DNA of 64,000 nt, taken from the NCBI GenBank assembly GCA_009760885.1, contig CM019701.1:35416697-35480696 (forward strand). Reading direction: 5' to 3'. Below, piece after piece: positions 20,986-32,459 of this stretch (within the stretch, counting starts at the first letter, position 1; each line of letters starts with the position of its first letter). A program made the position numbers and the translations under genes. This stretch comes from Achatina immaculata (lineage: Eukaryota > Mollusca > Gastropoda > Stylommatophora > Achatinidae). Below the pieces are notes generated by a model. The model made no database searches. It had not been told where the DNA came from and saw nothing but the letters and a program-made list of their open reading frames with translations.

Positions 20986-21845
20986 AATCGTATAGTCTGG
21001 AACTTCTCTCTGGTTCTCGTTGTGATATATCGATATGGCTACTAAACGCAAACGTGTTGACTAGATTTGAACAGTAAAATGGATATTCTGAAGCAAGTTG
21101 ATGAAAAGGTTACAAGAAAGGACACAGCGGGTAAATTTGAAATGGACGTTTCAACTGTATCGAAACTTGTTAAAAACCGAAACAAAATTGAACGAGACTT
21201 TCACTCGTCAAACTGTAAGCGAAGGCGTGCAAGCTCCTACATGGATATTGAGTGTGCTCTACTGAAATGGTTCAAACAGACACGTTCTGCACAGTTGCCT
21301 GTATGCGATCCTGTGCTGGCAGAAATCGCAGAACGTTTTGCGAAAGAAATGGATACGTCTGACTGGAAGTGTTCTAATGGGTGCTCTTGAGCGCTTAAGA
21401 AATCCCACAACATAACATTTAAGTTCGCTTCAGGTGAAGCGGCTCAAGTTAACACCGAAGTCGTTAATGATTGGATTTCTTGCTTGTCATAAATTCTGGA
21501 TGCGCACAGCCAAGGTGACATTTTCATACACTGCTACCGAAACAGGACTTAGTGCTTTCGTGATGAGAAGTACCACGGTGGTAAACGTTCTAAAGATTGC
21601 TTAACAGCTGTCGTGTGCGTAACATGTCTGACACTGAGAAGACTTCGCTCCTTGTTATCGGAAAGTCACGAAATCCGCGGTTCTTCAAGAATGTAAAGAG
21701 CCAGCCCGCAACCTACAAAGCCAACCAACGTGCTTGGATGACAAAAGAACTGTTTGAGGACTGGGTCATTTCTTTCGACATCAAAATGAACCTGAACCGA
21801 ATGAACAGAAAAGTTTTATTGTTCGTTGACAACTGTCCACTCGCG

Positions 21846-22430
21846 TTTCAGTTCAATGTTCTTTACAGCTCTCCATTCTCCACTGCTGGTATCCTTTATT
21901 AACCCAAAGATTCTTCTTAGGATCTTGTTCTCAAAGACCTGCAATTGTTGTTCATCTTTCTTTGTTGTACTCGTTTCTGATCCATACATGACGGCTGGTC
22001 TTGTTATACTTTTATAGATTATTATTTTGGTGTTTTGGGACAGAAGCTTGGATTTTAACAGGTTGTTGCAAGGCGAAGTATATTTTATACCCTATTTCTA
22101 CTCTACTTTTAATTTCCTTATTTACTATGCTGCTTCTGTTGAAAGCTGTGCCTAGATATTTGTGTTTCTGCTTTCCTAATGATCATATTTACAACACTTA
22201 TATAATCTGGTTCATTCTGCCTCTGGTCTTTTTATATATTCACACACTCTGTCTTATCTTAATTTAATGGTCAGACCTATTTTTAGTGCTGCATCTCTCA
22301 TGTGTATGCAAATATTGATGACTTCTTGCATAGTTCCCCCACTAGATCAATATCATCACCGTATCCTAGTATTTTAGCTTGCTCTTCTGTACTGCTTTCT
22401 TCTTGCAGTATGGCCTTGTAAGTAATGATT
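21846..22430 (-). pseudogene. LINE-D RT thumb fragment
   Basis: Minus-strand relic. Codons for GEWRA-KN-EL (about 21890-21850), QLQVFENKILRRIFG (about 21950-21905), IKSITRPAVMYGSET (about 22020-21975) and an RT segment up to the YADD-adjacent GYGDDI near 22365-22350 match the plus-strand LINE-D at 28771-30055. The element's own 3' end is missing at the Tigger junction, so the junction is a deletion or recombination point, not a simple insertion end. Confidence 0.7.
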
Positions 22431-23800
22431 ATTGTTGTTATTATTATTAATGAATTTGATTATGAAAATATACTGTAAACAAAATAGTAACATTGAATAG
22501 CGACAGAGAAAACTAGTTAGTAAAAGGAAGAGAAAGATATAAAACTTCCATGACACTAGAACAAGACGCGGACAAAAGTAAACAGTGAATAGAAAAAGAC
22601 GAGACTCAGTGACACTGAGATATAGGTAATACAAAGGGAGGACGCCAGAAAGTAGGATGGTCCAGTGATAAACAAAGCCGTGACTGGACGTTGACACGTG
22701 TAAACAAATTTTTTTTAAAAAGACGAATAGAAAAGGCAGACACAATGAAAAGCGAGGACACAATAAAATCTCCGACATGAAAGAGCAAGATAATGACTTA
22801 GGTAAATAACAAGTGTATATACAAGACTGACACTCATGACACGCGTTAGGACGCTGCTGCGCACAGTTTTTAAATAAAGGAGTGACCAACTCGGCCAGTT
22901 GACCAATTAAATATTTAGAGGCGTGGCCTATTGGACAATTGACTTACGAGAGATAAGTCACGGGGCAGTTTGAATGACGGACATTCAGAACGTTCATGGG
23001 AACCGGTGGACATCTGAAGGGTGGAGCCAAAATACTTACTGGTTAATCTGTCAAGCTGGACTGAAAGATAAAAAGGTGAGCGGAGAGACAGGAGGAACAG
23101 GAAGGAAGAAGAAGTACGGAAGTAGAAGAGAGAGGAGACAGAGGAGGGAGATCGTCAGAACACCGTCGCTCCGACAAGTAGCGACTGACCAGAACTGCAA
23201 GAAGGATGGTCAGTGCACGTTGACAGTCAAGAGTGAAGAAAGAAGGTCCGACCAGAACAGCCGAGAAGCCATCAGATGAGAGAGAAGAACAGAAGTCCAG
23301 AGAAGAGGCAAGTAGACTTTGCTCGTTAGTACACCGCGATTGAGAGACGGCAGAGGAAGACCGTCAGAAGACAGACAAGAGAAGAAAGAGGACGAGACGA
23401 TATAAAATCAGAAGTAGTGTTAGATGGAAGGTGGTTTTCAAGTGATTCAAGTGATTATGAATATTTGTTACTTTGAAACTTCGCGTACAGTGATTTAGTC
23501 GTGTAGCTGATTGACCATTTGTTGCAGATGTGATATAATACTAAGATAGGAAATGTTCTCGTATCAAGTATAGAATATTGTGAATTTGAGAAATGCATGT
23601 AGAATATGATAGAGTTTGATATTGTAAAAAAATGGTTAAGTATTTCAACCCAAGTGACGTAGTCGACAATACATCTTGATCTTATTAATCAGAATTAAAT
23701 AATGGAGGAACATTTCATCGGACTTGATCTAGTGAAGTGTAATGTTTTGTGAAACATGTGAGGTGTTAATCAAACAGCATCTATAAGATTCAGTTCTATA
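22431..23800. other. Unassigned sequence
   Basis: No recognised element. The 171-codon minus frame at 22374-22889 overlaps LINE-D DNA at its end and contains an ATT-repeat-derived Asn run. The 101-codon plus frame at 22974-23279 is Arg/Gly/Glu-rich low-complexity. I find no family signature. An unidentified LTR or spacer is possible. Confidence 0.4.
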
Positions 23801-24440
23801 TTATGGAACGATCCAGAAATATATGACACACAATCTTTCAATGATATAGTCTTTCATTTTTCTGATTACCTTTTCTAGTACTAGGCTGAACAGTAATGGA
23901 GATAATGTATCACCTTGTTTTAAGCCAGTTCTTATATAGAAGGGTTCTGACTTTTTTCCTTTATACATTACTATATTTTGTGCATCCTCCATACATATTC
24001 TGGTCAAATTGATTAATTTATCAGTTATCTCAAATTCTTTTATAAATTTCCATGAGTTGTTCCTATCTATGCTATCATAACCTTTTTTTTAAGTTAGTGA
24101 AGATATTATGTACATATCCATATTCCGAGTTGTTTTCTGCTATTTGACGCAGATAAAACATTTGGTCTAAGGTTTATCTATTCTTCCTGAAACCTGCTTG
24201 ACAGTCTCCCAGTATGTTCCCGCTGTATGGTTATAATATACAAGTATAATGAATAGTATTTTGCATCATGTTTGTATTAAGGATATTTCTCTGTAGTTTT
24301 CACTCTCGCTCTTATCGCCTTTTTATTAATTACTGGGATCAGTAATGATTCTATCTATTCACTAGGGAGCTTTTCTTCTATTTCATATTTATTGTATCAG
24401 TGCACATATCTGTTCATGTAAACTTATACCTCCTTCCTTA
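23801..24440 (-). pseudogene. LINE-D RT core fragment
   Basis: Minus strand: YSENILGDCQAGFRK-like codons near 24230-24185 (fingers). A degraded palm stretch containing the Asp-bearing YDSIDR-like codons follows near 24080-24060. FYIRTGLKQGDTLSPLLFSL then lies near 23930-23870, followed by VLEKVIRKMKD. These match 28771-29260. The YADD box itself is not included; the copy ends near 23801. Confidence 0.75.
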
Positions 24441-24750
24441 TTCGATACCGGAGAAAAAACGCGGACGTTACTTATGTACCCAAGCGGACGTTACGTTTTA
24501 AGCGAGTGTTATGATATTTTTTTTTGGTCCCTTTCTAAAAGTCACTGTAAGAAACTAATTCAGCATTGTGTATCATATATTAATTAAAATAAGTGGAAAT
24601 GAATGGCGATTCCATAAATGAAGTTATCTGTCATAAAAAAAACATTTTTGAGCACAGAAAAAAATTAGGATGAGAAATAAAAATTATTTTCTACTCACTG
24701 TGCCATAAATCCAATTTCAAATATACAAAACAGAATCAGTGACTGCAACA
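24441..24750. other. Unassigned AT-rich sequence
   Basis: Nothing recognised. Confidence 0.5.
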
Positions 24751-24773
24751 ATATATATATATATATATATATA
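24751..24773. repeat. (TA)n microsatellite
   Basis: TA run of about 11 units next to the LINE leader. Confidence 0.95.
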
Positions 24774-24890
24774 TTCCTGGCCCTATGCCGAACCCTCCTT
24801 CGTCGCCTTTTACGATGATGCGTGGTAGGGTTCAGTGGTCCTATTCTTCGCAGATCCCGAGTACCACACGCAGATGAATGCAGATGAAGC
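24774..24890 (-). mobile_element. LINE 5' module (conserved leader), antisense
   Basis: Minus-strand version of the leader at 690-812 and 39830-39930 (plus-strand words CCCTATGCCGAACCCTCCTT and CGTGGTAGGGTTCAGTGG). It is joined to a plus-strand LINE-F 3' end, so both ends of unrelated insertions meet here. Confidence 0.75.
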
Positions 24891-25170
24891 ACTGACACTG
24901 AATTATTGAGGAAAGACGCTGGCGATGGTTGGGACACGTGCTCCGGATGACTGACAACTCACTACCAAAAATATCACTAAGATGGACACCACAGGGGAAC
25001 AGAAGTAAGAGTAGACCAAAAGAGACATAGAGAAGAGCATCAGAAAGGATGTTGAGCAATAGAGGGCTCACCTGGGCAAGAGCAGGAAAAAAAAGGCAAA
25101 GGACAGGCATTTGTGGAAAACCCTTGCGGAAGCCCCATGTACCCTGTTAAGGTTCAGGGATGTATCATGT
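24885..25170 (+). pseudogene. LINE-F 3' end fragment
   Basis: Plus-strand C-terminal codons: IEERRWRWLGHVLRMTDNSL near 24905-24965, then LRWTPQGNRSKSRPKE-like codons and MLSNRGLTWARAGKKRQRT-like codons to about 25100. The closing GGAAGCCCCATGT and AAGGTTCAGGGATG are near 25126-25165. This matches minus-strand copies at 34672-34970 and 57641-57900. Confidence 0.85.
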
Positions 25171-25461
25171 TTCCATTACTATACTTCAAGCTCTGTAGAG
25201 AATATTTATACCATTGCTTTACTGTTCGCAGTAATAATTCCCTGCTTTTCTTACTTTGATGACATGTCTGCATCTCGCTCATCATGTCTTTCATATAGTG
25301 TTTTTTGTTGAATAACCCTTTGAGTTTCTTTATGTAAGTATGTGGTACTTCTCCTCATTTGTTTTGCTGTTCATATCATTCTGCCATATCTGTCTTGCTA
25401 TTCTTTTCTTTATGACTGCTTCCCTGCAGACGTCATTGAACCATTTCTTTAATTATGGTCT
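25171..25461 (-). pseudogene. LINE endonuclease-RT linker fragment (left part)
   Basis: Minus-strand codons WFNDVCREAVIKKRIARQIW near 25446-25385 and EEKYHI near 25355 match the Lys/Arg-rich linker between endonuclease and RT in LINE-C-type elements. The fragment is continued beyond an inserted LINE-C at 26265-26335. Confidence 0.55.
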
Positions 25462-25472
25462 TGACTCCCAGG

Positions 25473-26253
25473 AATATTACGATGCCATAGCAATTGGAGG
25501 TTATGAAATGCCAAAGATTGGATGTTCTGATGACAGTATTACTGTCCGCAGCACAAGAGGGAATGGAGAGACTAATTATATCAGTCCGTAGGAACAGCAA
25601 AGAGCAAAACCATGTGAAGAAAACTAAATTGATGACAAAACAAAACAAACAAGGCAGCTGAAATGCGTATCAGTAACGAAGATTTGGAAGAGGTGGAGAG
25701 TTTTTAATATCTTGGATTACTGCTAACTGATAATGGAGATACAATGAGGGAAATTGAAAGGAGGACATCTATCGCTCTTCAGAAAGTAAAACATGGGAAT
25801 CTGTGGAGAGGAACAGACAGAACAGCAAAAATGGGATTTTGTAGGGCATGCATCTTTCTCGTCGCAGCATGTGCCTGTGAGACATGGACACTTAACAAAA
25901 CGGCTGAGAAACACGTAAATGTTTTTGAATGCAAATGCTACAAAAGAGTTCTTCAAATATCATGGACGCAAAGAAGAACAGATATATCCATATTACAAGA
26001 ACTTAATATTGAAGAAGACTGGGTAGTTGAGAGAGGAAATGTAAATATTTTTGGACACGTTAAATGTCGTGATGGTCTAGAGAAGACCGTTTCGGAAGGT
26101 ACGTAGTGGGAGAAGGAGCGAGGAGGACCAGGGCGAGGATGGCTACGGGACATCGTTGGTGATCTGCAAATGGATGCATCAGCAGCTGGCCATCTTGTTC
26201 GCAACCGAGGGGCCTACGGGGAGGCAAAGTTTCGCAAGGGACATGCAAATGAA
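25473..26253 (+). pseudogene. LINE-C RT C-terminal copy with 11-bp TSD
   Basis: 5'-truncated plus-strand LINE-C. Its blocks include EYYDAIAIGGYEMPKIGCSD (25478 on, just before the degraded Asp box) and ETWTLNKTAEKHVNVFECKC (about 25880-25940). It ends with YKRVLQISWTQRRTDISILQ and the usual 3' block to CATGCAAATGAATGA. It is flanked by TGACTCCCAGG at 25462-25472 and 26254-26264. A frame of 120 codons (25744-26106) survives. Confidence 0.88.
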
Positions 26254-26264
26254 TGACTCCCAGG

Positions 26265-26335
26265 TATTCTTCCGCTATGTTTACCCTAACTGCATTTATA
26301 TTAATTTTGTACTGTGGGTCTGATCTTATGCTATG
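26265..26335 (-). pseudogene. LINE linker fragment (right part)
   Basis: Minus-strand continuation of the host LINE interrupted by the LINE-C at 25473-26253. It is short and has only weak coding signal (VNVAEEY-like codons). Confidence 0.4.
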
Positions 26336-27205
26336 AAGGATATCTACACTTTAATAAAACGTGGACATAAAAAAATGCTTCCAATTTCAATACACACAGA
26401 CCTCTATGGACTGCATGTGGCATATCCCTACCAGAGCCCCTGTACTTCTACTTCCTGTAATCTGCATTGTGGGACACTACTGAAGCCTCTCCCACAATCG
26501 TCACGGAAGGGATAACACAAGTTGTCGAAAAACTTGTCCTAAAAGTTATTATTTCGGTAACAGTATATCTTTCACGTAAATTTTAAACATAAATGCAATG
26601 TTACTCGAGAGATCATTGTACCTATATTTTCACATTTCCATATTTTCGTCGTTTTCACTATAAACATACTCTGTAGGTGACTCACAGCTGTTGACTGGAG
26701 GGTGTGTGCACAATCTTCAAAGTAGCGCCAGTGATTGTATTAACAGTATTTTATGATTTAGACAGAAATATGAAATTTTCAACATTTTAGATTCATTAAA
26801 ATATAACAAATGCCGTGAAAAGCTGAGATTCAAACATTAATATTTTATAGAATAAAAGGTAACCAATGTATTAAAGGACTAAGGCTTTGTCCACAACACA
26901 TTTTTAAAGATTTGTAGTCTATAAAGCAAAATAGAATGCAGAACTGCACTTACTATTATGTTGCATGGGAGTATTTAAATCATAAATGATTACCACATTC
27001 ATAAGCAACATTTTAATTTTTAATTAATTTAAATAAATTCATGTATCAGTCCTGTCAGCATAAGCTGATACATTAAACCCCAGACCTTAGCACATGATAG
27101 GATCTGTTAGGCAGAGCCTGTTAGAGAAATTTTGCAAGCTGGGATAAAAATTCTCTCTGGCCCATCTTATCTGTTTTAATCCATTACCTACTCTCGAGGC
27201 CATTA
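26336..27205. other. Unassigned AT-rich sequence
   Basis: No recognised element; short chance frames only. Confidence 0.5.
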
Positions 27206-27895
27206 TAATTATGTCAGTCTGTAAGAACAGGGAAGAGCAAATCTTAATGCGAAGAAAACTAAATTGATGACAGCTGACAAAACAAACAAGGCAGCTGAAA
27301 TATGTATCAGTGAGGAAAAATTGGAAGTAGTGGAGAGTTTTGAATATCTTGGATCACTACTAACTAATAGTGGAGATAACAATGAGGGAAATTAAAAGGA
27401 GGACATCTGTCACTCTTCAGAAAGTAAAAGAACTAAAGAATCTGCGGCGAGGAACAGACAGAAGTATAAAAATAAGATTTTTAAGGCCATGCATCTTTCC
27501 CATTGCCTGTGAGACCTGGACACTTAACAAAACAGCTGAGAAACACATAAATGCCTTTGAATGTAAATGTTACAGAAGAGTTCTCCAAATATCGTGGACA
27601 CAAAAAAAGAACAAGAGCTTAATATTGAAGAAGGCTTGCTAGTAAAGAGGATTTAAAGAGAGAAAACTTAAATATTTTAGACACATTAAATGTGAATTTA
27701 GAGAAGACAGTCTTGAAGTGTATGAAATGGGAAAAAGAAAGAGAGGAAGACCAAGGCAAAGATGGCTGCAAGACATCGTTGATGATCTGCAAATGGATGC
27801 ATCAGCAGCAGGCCATCTTGCTTACAACCGAGAGGCCTACAGAAGTGCTATTAGGGGGACAAAGTTCCACAAGGAACATGCAAATGAATGACGCA
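27206..27895 (+). pseudogene. LINE-C RT C-terminal copy
   Basis: Plus strand. It begins in the thumb, then ICISEEKLEVVESFEYLGSL near 27300-27358 (one frameshift follows), MREIKRRTSVTLQKVKEL near 27382 and CETWTLNKTAEKHINAFECK near 27505-27565. YRRVLQISWTQKK comes next. The 3' block with ATGGATGCATCAGCAGCAGG lies near 27793-27812, ending about 27891 in CAAATGAATGACG. It is closely related to 25473-26253. Confidence 0.85.
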
Positions 27896-28770
27896 CGAGA
27901 CCCACTTTTAAAATGAAAAACCTAGGCACTTGGGGCCAAATGCATCAGCTGGACTCCTTTCTCATAGGGCCTGATTAAAAGTGCATTGCCCTGATATCAT
28001 GTTCATATCAGAGCTATTAAGTACTGTACCACATAACTGGATATGATAGTTCATACTGGGAAGAAATAGTTGCAGTTTCTTTCTAAGAAAAAATCCTAAA
28101 TTTGTCATTAATACATAGTTTCTACATGATTGTATAATGAAGACTCAGGGCTGACATGTTGTAAGTAACAATTCAATGGTTTAATCTTTTTTGGTTAAAA
28201 ATGAAACTTTGCTATGCTATATAGTTAGTTAATATTTATCATTTAAGCATTTATAGGTATTAAGCAAGTCATATAATGATTCACTTCCCTTAGAAATAAC
28301 TTTTTTTTTTTTTCCTCGAGCAGAGTTGTACTAGGCAGAAGCTTCGCTAATGGTATTTAGAATAAGCTGAGGAGCTTAGCTGTTTGCTTGTGTTTTTATT
28401 TTACTACCACTTTGATTTTAACTCTCTAGAAATTATAAACTTTCAAGGTTTTGTATATTTATGGTTTTGTATATTATAGCTTGTTATTTTTCCATCTCTG
28501 CATCACACAATAAATGTTAGAAGGGAGACTGCTGGATTCTTTTGCTTTGCTATAAAGGTATGAGCTTATGAGCAAAGTTTAGAAACATGTCATTTTCTGT
28601 AGTAGTAATCATTTGCTTGGCATGTTTATTATTAATATTGTTTTTTGAAATACTAAAATTTCAGTATGACAGTATATGAAAACTTATTCAAGTAAGAATC
28701 ATGTTTTCATTTCTTTTTTCTTCAGTTTTATATATGCAGGAAATTCTCTATTGTATATATATAGTAAGTG
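27896..28770. other. Unassigned AT-rich sequence
   Basis: No coding element or repeat recognised beyond a T-run near 28302-28313. Confidence 0.5.
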
Positions 28771-30055
28771 ATAAGAGCAAGTGTGAAAACTACAGAGGAA
28801 TATCATTACTACAAATAAGCTACAAAATACTATCTATTATACTTTTAAATAGATTAAAACCATACAGCGAGAACATATTGGGAGACTGTCAAGCAGGTTT
28901 TAGAAAGAATAGATCAACCATAGACTAGATATTTTATCTACATTAAAGAGCAGAAAAGTATGTAATATCTTCATTGACTTCAAGAGAGCCTATGACAGCA
29001 TAGATAGGAGCAGCTTATGGAAAATTATGAAAGAGTTTGAGATACCTAAAAATTAATCAGTCTGACCAGAATATGTAAGGAGGATACACAAAATATAGTA
29101 ATATATAAAGTAAAAAAGTCAGAACCCTTCTCTGTAAGAACTGGTCTAAACAGGGTGATACATTATATCCATTACTATTCAACCTAGCATTAGAAAAGGT
29201 AATCAGAAAAGCGAAAGAAGAAAGCAATACAGAAGAACAAGCTAAAATACAAGGCTACGCTGATGACATTAATCTGGTGGGGGAAACTATGCAAGAAGTC
29301 ATCAATACCTGCATACACCTGAGAGATATAGCACTAAAAGTGGGCTTGACCATTAACCAAGATAAGACAGTACATGAAGATATCAAGAGACCAGAGGCAG
29401 AATGAACTAGATTATATAAATGTTGGATTATTAGGAAAGCAGAAACATACAAATATCTAGGCACAACCTTCAACAGAAGCAACACAATAAGTGAGGAAAT
29501 TAAAATCAGAGTACAGATGATATACTTTTGAAATATACTTTGCCTTGCAACACTTGTTAAAATCCAAAATCCTGTTACAAAACACCAAAATAACACTCTA
29601 CAAAACTATAATAAGACCAGCCATCATGTATGGATCAGAAACATGGAGTACAACAAAGAAAGATGAACAACAGTTGCAGAAGATCATGAGAAGAATCTTT
29701 GGGCAGATAAAGGATACCAACAATGGAGAATGGAGAGCTAGAAAGAACACTGAACTGAACAGCTTATTTAAATCCCAACGAATTATAAATGTCCTGAAAC
29801 TGAACAGACTACGCTGGCTGGGGCATGTAGAAAGACTAGAAGAGAACAAACAAAAATGATGCACCCACAAGAGATGATGGAAACAAGACCAAGGGGGTAG
29901 ACCAAGACAGAGATGGAAAGACAACATAGAAGAGGATATAAAAGAAATTGATGTCACCAACTGGAGAGAGAAGATTAGGAATAGAGAGGAGTGGAGGCAA
30001 ACTTTATCTGCAGCAATGAGCCTTAATGGCTCAGAAAACTGAAGAAGAAGAATAT
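28771..30055 (+). pseudogene. LINE-D reverse transcriptase to 3' end
   Basis: Best LINE-D copy. CENYRGISLLQISYKILSII is near 28785-28845 and DCQAGFRKNRSTID near 28885-28925. IDFKRAYDSIDR-like codons lie near 28975-29010 and WSKQGDTLYPLLFNLALEKV near 29145-29200. IQGYADDINLVGETM follows near 29250-29295 (catalytic YADD), then KAETYKYLGTTFNRS, RPAIMYGSETWSTTKKDEQQ (about 29615-29670) and LNRLRWLGHVERLEENKQK (29800-29857). The 3' end runs to TGAAGAAGAAGAA near 30040-30052. Stops and frameshifts occur in the palm and after 29857. Confidence 0.85.
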
Positions 30056-30204
30056 ATATGGTAAACTTTCATTTTCCATTAGTGGTGAAAATCAGTTGGC
30101 TAAATCAAATTAAATCAAATGCAATATAGGGATGGGGGTGGCATTTTAACTTTTAAAAAATTATATTTTAATTAAAAAACAGCTTTAATAAATTATATAT
30201 ATAT
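30056..30204. other. AT-rich spacer with short (TA)n
   Basis: Nothing coding; TA run at about 30197-30207. Confidence 0.5.
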
Positions 30205-30400
30205 ATGCTTTTGAATGCAAATGCTACAGAAGAGTTCTTCAAATATCATGGATGCAAAAAAGAACAGATATATCCATATTACAAGAACTTAATATTGAAG
30301 AAGGCTGACTAGTAGAGAGGAAACGTAAATATTTTTGGACATGTTAAATGTCGTGATGGTCTAGAGAAGACCGTTTTGGAGGTACGTGGTGGGAGAGTAC
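30205..30400 (+). pseudogene. LINE-C internal fragment
   Basis: AFECKCYRRVLQISWMQKRT near 30210-30268 followed by DISILQELNIEEG, then degraded codons to about 30398. Truncated at both ends, without the usual 3' terminus. Confidence 0.8.
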
Positions 30401-31127
30401 AGATGATATACTTCATAAATTCATTTTCTCCTCTATTATCTTCTTAGAAGATTCTTAAGACAAAAATCACTGTTAATGAGGCAGGTGACTCTGGAGGAAA
30501 CATTAAAAAAATCGGTCTGGCAGAATGCCTCCTCATCACTGCTTCTGATATTTATTCTCACTTAAAAATATTAAAACTCTGTACTTTTTAATAAAAACAC
30601 AGCATTGTAGGTAGAGACTGAAAGCTTGTTGTAATTTAATGTTGCTGTTATTGCAGATACAAGTGGTGATGCTACTGTGTTGCATAGCCACCCTGAACAT
30701 TTTTTTTTCTTTTAACTATGTTAATGTTATCTTTTTTTTCACTGTTTTTATCTATGAATAAGTGTGAGAAAATTATTGCTTATCATTATGTTACAAATGC
30801 AGAGTGAGTCAACCAAACAACTACAGATTGATGACTGAGATAGTGACACTTTTGTTTTCTGATGGTTCAGTGTACACATCTTCATTTCATGAACAAAATT
30901 ATTATAAATATTGTATATGATTATCTTCAGGCTATGTGTTTAAGGTGTATATGAAACATAAATATTTTCATGTTTAGATCTGGGTCCCAGACCATCCTAA
31001 AGAAATCTCATCATGTGTATACAAATATTAAAAAATTTCTAGGGTTCTGGGCATTTCAGATAAATGATACTAAACCTGTTTATGTGTGCATGCATGTGGT
31101 CATAACAGAGTATAGTGTAATGTAGTA
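30401..31127. other. Unassigned AT-rich sequence
   Basis: No element recognised. Confidence 0.5.
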
Positions 31128-32411
31128 CAAGGGATGAATGATAAGTTCTCGGCATAAGGTACACTGAAAATTTCAAAATTTGTGGACAGATAAGTTTCAG
31201 TGAAATTTGTGGACAACTTTTTTGGGTTATTTCTTGGCATAGTCTCCTTTCAAGTTTATGCACTTAGTCCAGCAATCCTGGAGCATACGGATCCCTTCTT
31301 TGTAAAAGTCATCATCTTGTGCCAGTAGAAAGTGGTCTACAGCATGAATGACATCATCATCTGAAGCAAATTTGCGACCACTGAGCTCCTTTTTGAGTTT
31401 GGTAAACAGGTAATAGTCCGAAGAGGCCAAATGTTCAAGAAGCTGGAAGCCACATTCATGAATGGCAGCCATTGCCACTGCCGACTTGTGAACTGGAGCA
31501 TTGTCTTGATGAAAGATGACGCCTCTCATCAATTTCCCTCCATACTTTTCCTTCAGTTAGACCTGCAGTTGCTTCATAAGATTAGTGTAATAGGCCCCAG
31601 TGACCTTTCTGCCCGTTTGAAGATAGTCTACCAATAGTACACCTTCTGAATCCCAAAAGATGGAAGCCATCACTTTGCCTGCAAACAGAACCACCCTTAA
31701 TTTCTTTGGAGATGGGGATCCATGATGTTTCCATTGCTTTGACTGTTCTTTGGTTTCTGGTTGAAAATGATGAACCCAAGTCTCATCCATAGTCACAAAT
31801 TGCTGAAGAAACTTTTCAGGATGTGCTGAGAAATGGCCAAGATTGTCTTTTGATATGTTGAGATGCTGTCGTTTGTGATCAGCTCCAAGAAATTTCAGGA
31901 CCCATCGAGCAGAGACCTTTGTCATTTGAAGATCATTGTGAATAATAGCATGAACACATTCCTGGGAGATGCCGAACTCAGTAGCAATGTACCGTTCAGT
32001 TAGTCGTCGATCCTCTATTATCATGTCATGGATTCTGCTGGTGGTTTCATCAGTGGTTATCATTCTTGATCTTCCTGGACAGACTTTCCTTTCCATGTTT
32101 GAATTGAACTGCCCATTTCTTCACTGTGCTGTAAGAAAGGGGCACTCTCCCCTAGAGTCTCTACCATATCCTCGTGGATCTCCTTCAATGTTAAGCCCTT
32201 GATGCAGATGTAGCGAATGACTGCTTGATGAGAAATTTTATCCATTTTCTCAAGTTCTGCCACCCCTTACCATTTCAGTAGCCTGTAAAAAAAAATTGGT
32301 TGCAGTTAATTTCTTGAAACTTATATTAACCTAATCTACAAATGCACCTAATATCAACTGTGTGTTTCACGTATTTGTACCTTATGCTGAGAACTTATCA
32401 GTCACCCCATG
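31128..32411 (-). mobile_element. mariner element copy 1 with both TIRs
   Basis: A 1,284-bp element flanked by TA at 31126-31127 and 32412-32413. Its terminal repeats of about 30 bp share TGATAAGTTCTC and GCATAAGGTAC. The minus-strand transposase starts at 32263. The HTH is at 32263-32060 (KMDKISHQAVIRYICIKGLT) and GRSRMITTDETTSRIHDMII near 32085-32020. Catalytic block 1, VTMDETWVHHF, is near 31800-31770. Catalytic block 2, HQDNAPVHKS, is near 31512-31485. Catalytic block 3, SSDYYLF, is near 31425-31405. A frameshift (between about 32160 and 32090) and an in-frame stop (31557-31559) inactivate it. The loop before the third Asp is shortened, giving about 28 residues between the second and third Asp instead of the family's 34. 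Confidence 0.93.
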
Positions 32412-32459
32412 TATGATATGATATGGTACAATATAATACAATACAAATCATCACATTTC
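32412..32459. other. Short spacer
   Basis: TA-rich spacer between the mariner and LINE-G; nothing recognised. Confidence 0.5.

Larger units (their letters stand above)
20119..21845 (+). pseudogene. Tigger/pogo transposon copy 1 (TIGD4/6-like), truncated
   Basis: The left end starts after TA at 20117-20118 and shares its leader with copy 2 (for example AACTCCCATAAGTAATTAAT). The transposase starts near 21067 with a CENP-B-type helix-turn-helix (KVTRKDTAGKFEMDVSTVSK), then WFKQTRSAQLPVCDPVLAEI. Later blocks in other frames are YHGGKRSKDCLTAVVC near 21572-21610, GKSRNPRFFKNVKSQPATYK near 21660-21720 and NRKVLLFVDNCP near 21806-21840, which keeps the second catalytic Asp. The first Asp block (NMDETG) is degraded. 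The 3' part, with the third Asp and right TIR, is missing: the copy ends at a junction with antisense LINE-D. A LINE-A stub interrupts the leader. Confidence 0.8.

Noticed and set aside
22374..22889. 171-codon minus-strand frame
   Set aside because: It contains an ATT-repeat Asn run, ends in LINE-D sequence, shows no family motif, and has no splice or promoter context.
22974..23279. Basic 101-codon plus-strand frame (possible DNA-binding protein)
   Set aside because: Composition is driven by AGAAG/GGAGA-rich sequence and no domain is recognisable.
24774..25170. A single chimeric gene joining leader and LINE-F C-terminus
   Set aside because: The leader is antisense and the C-terminus is sense, so they are two fragments in opposite orientation rather than one transcription unit.
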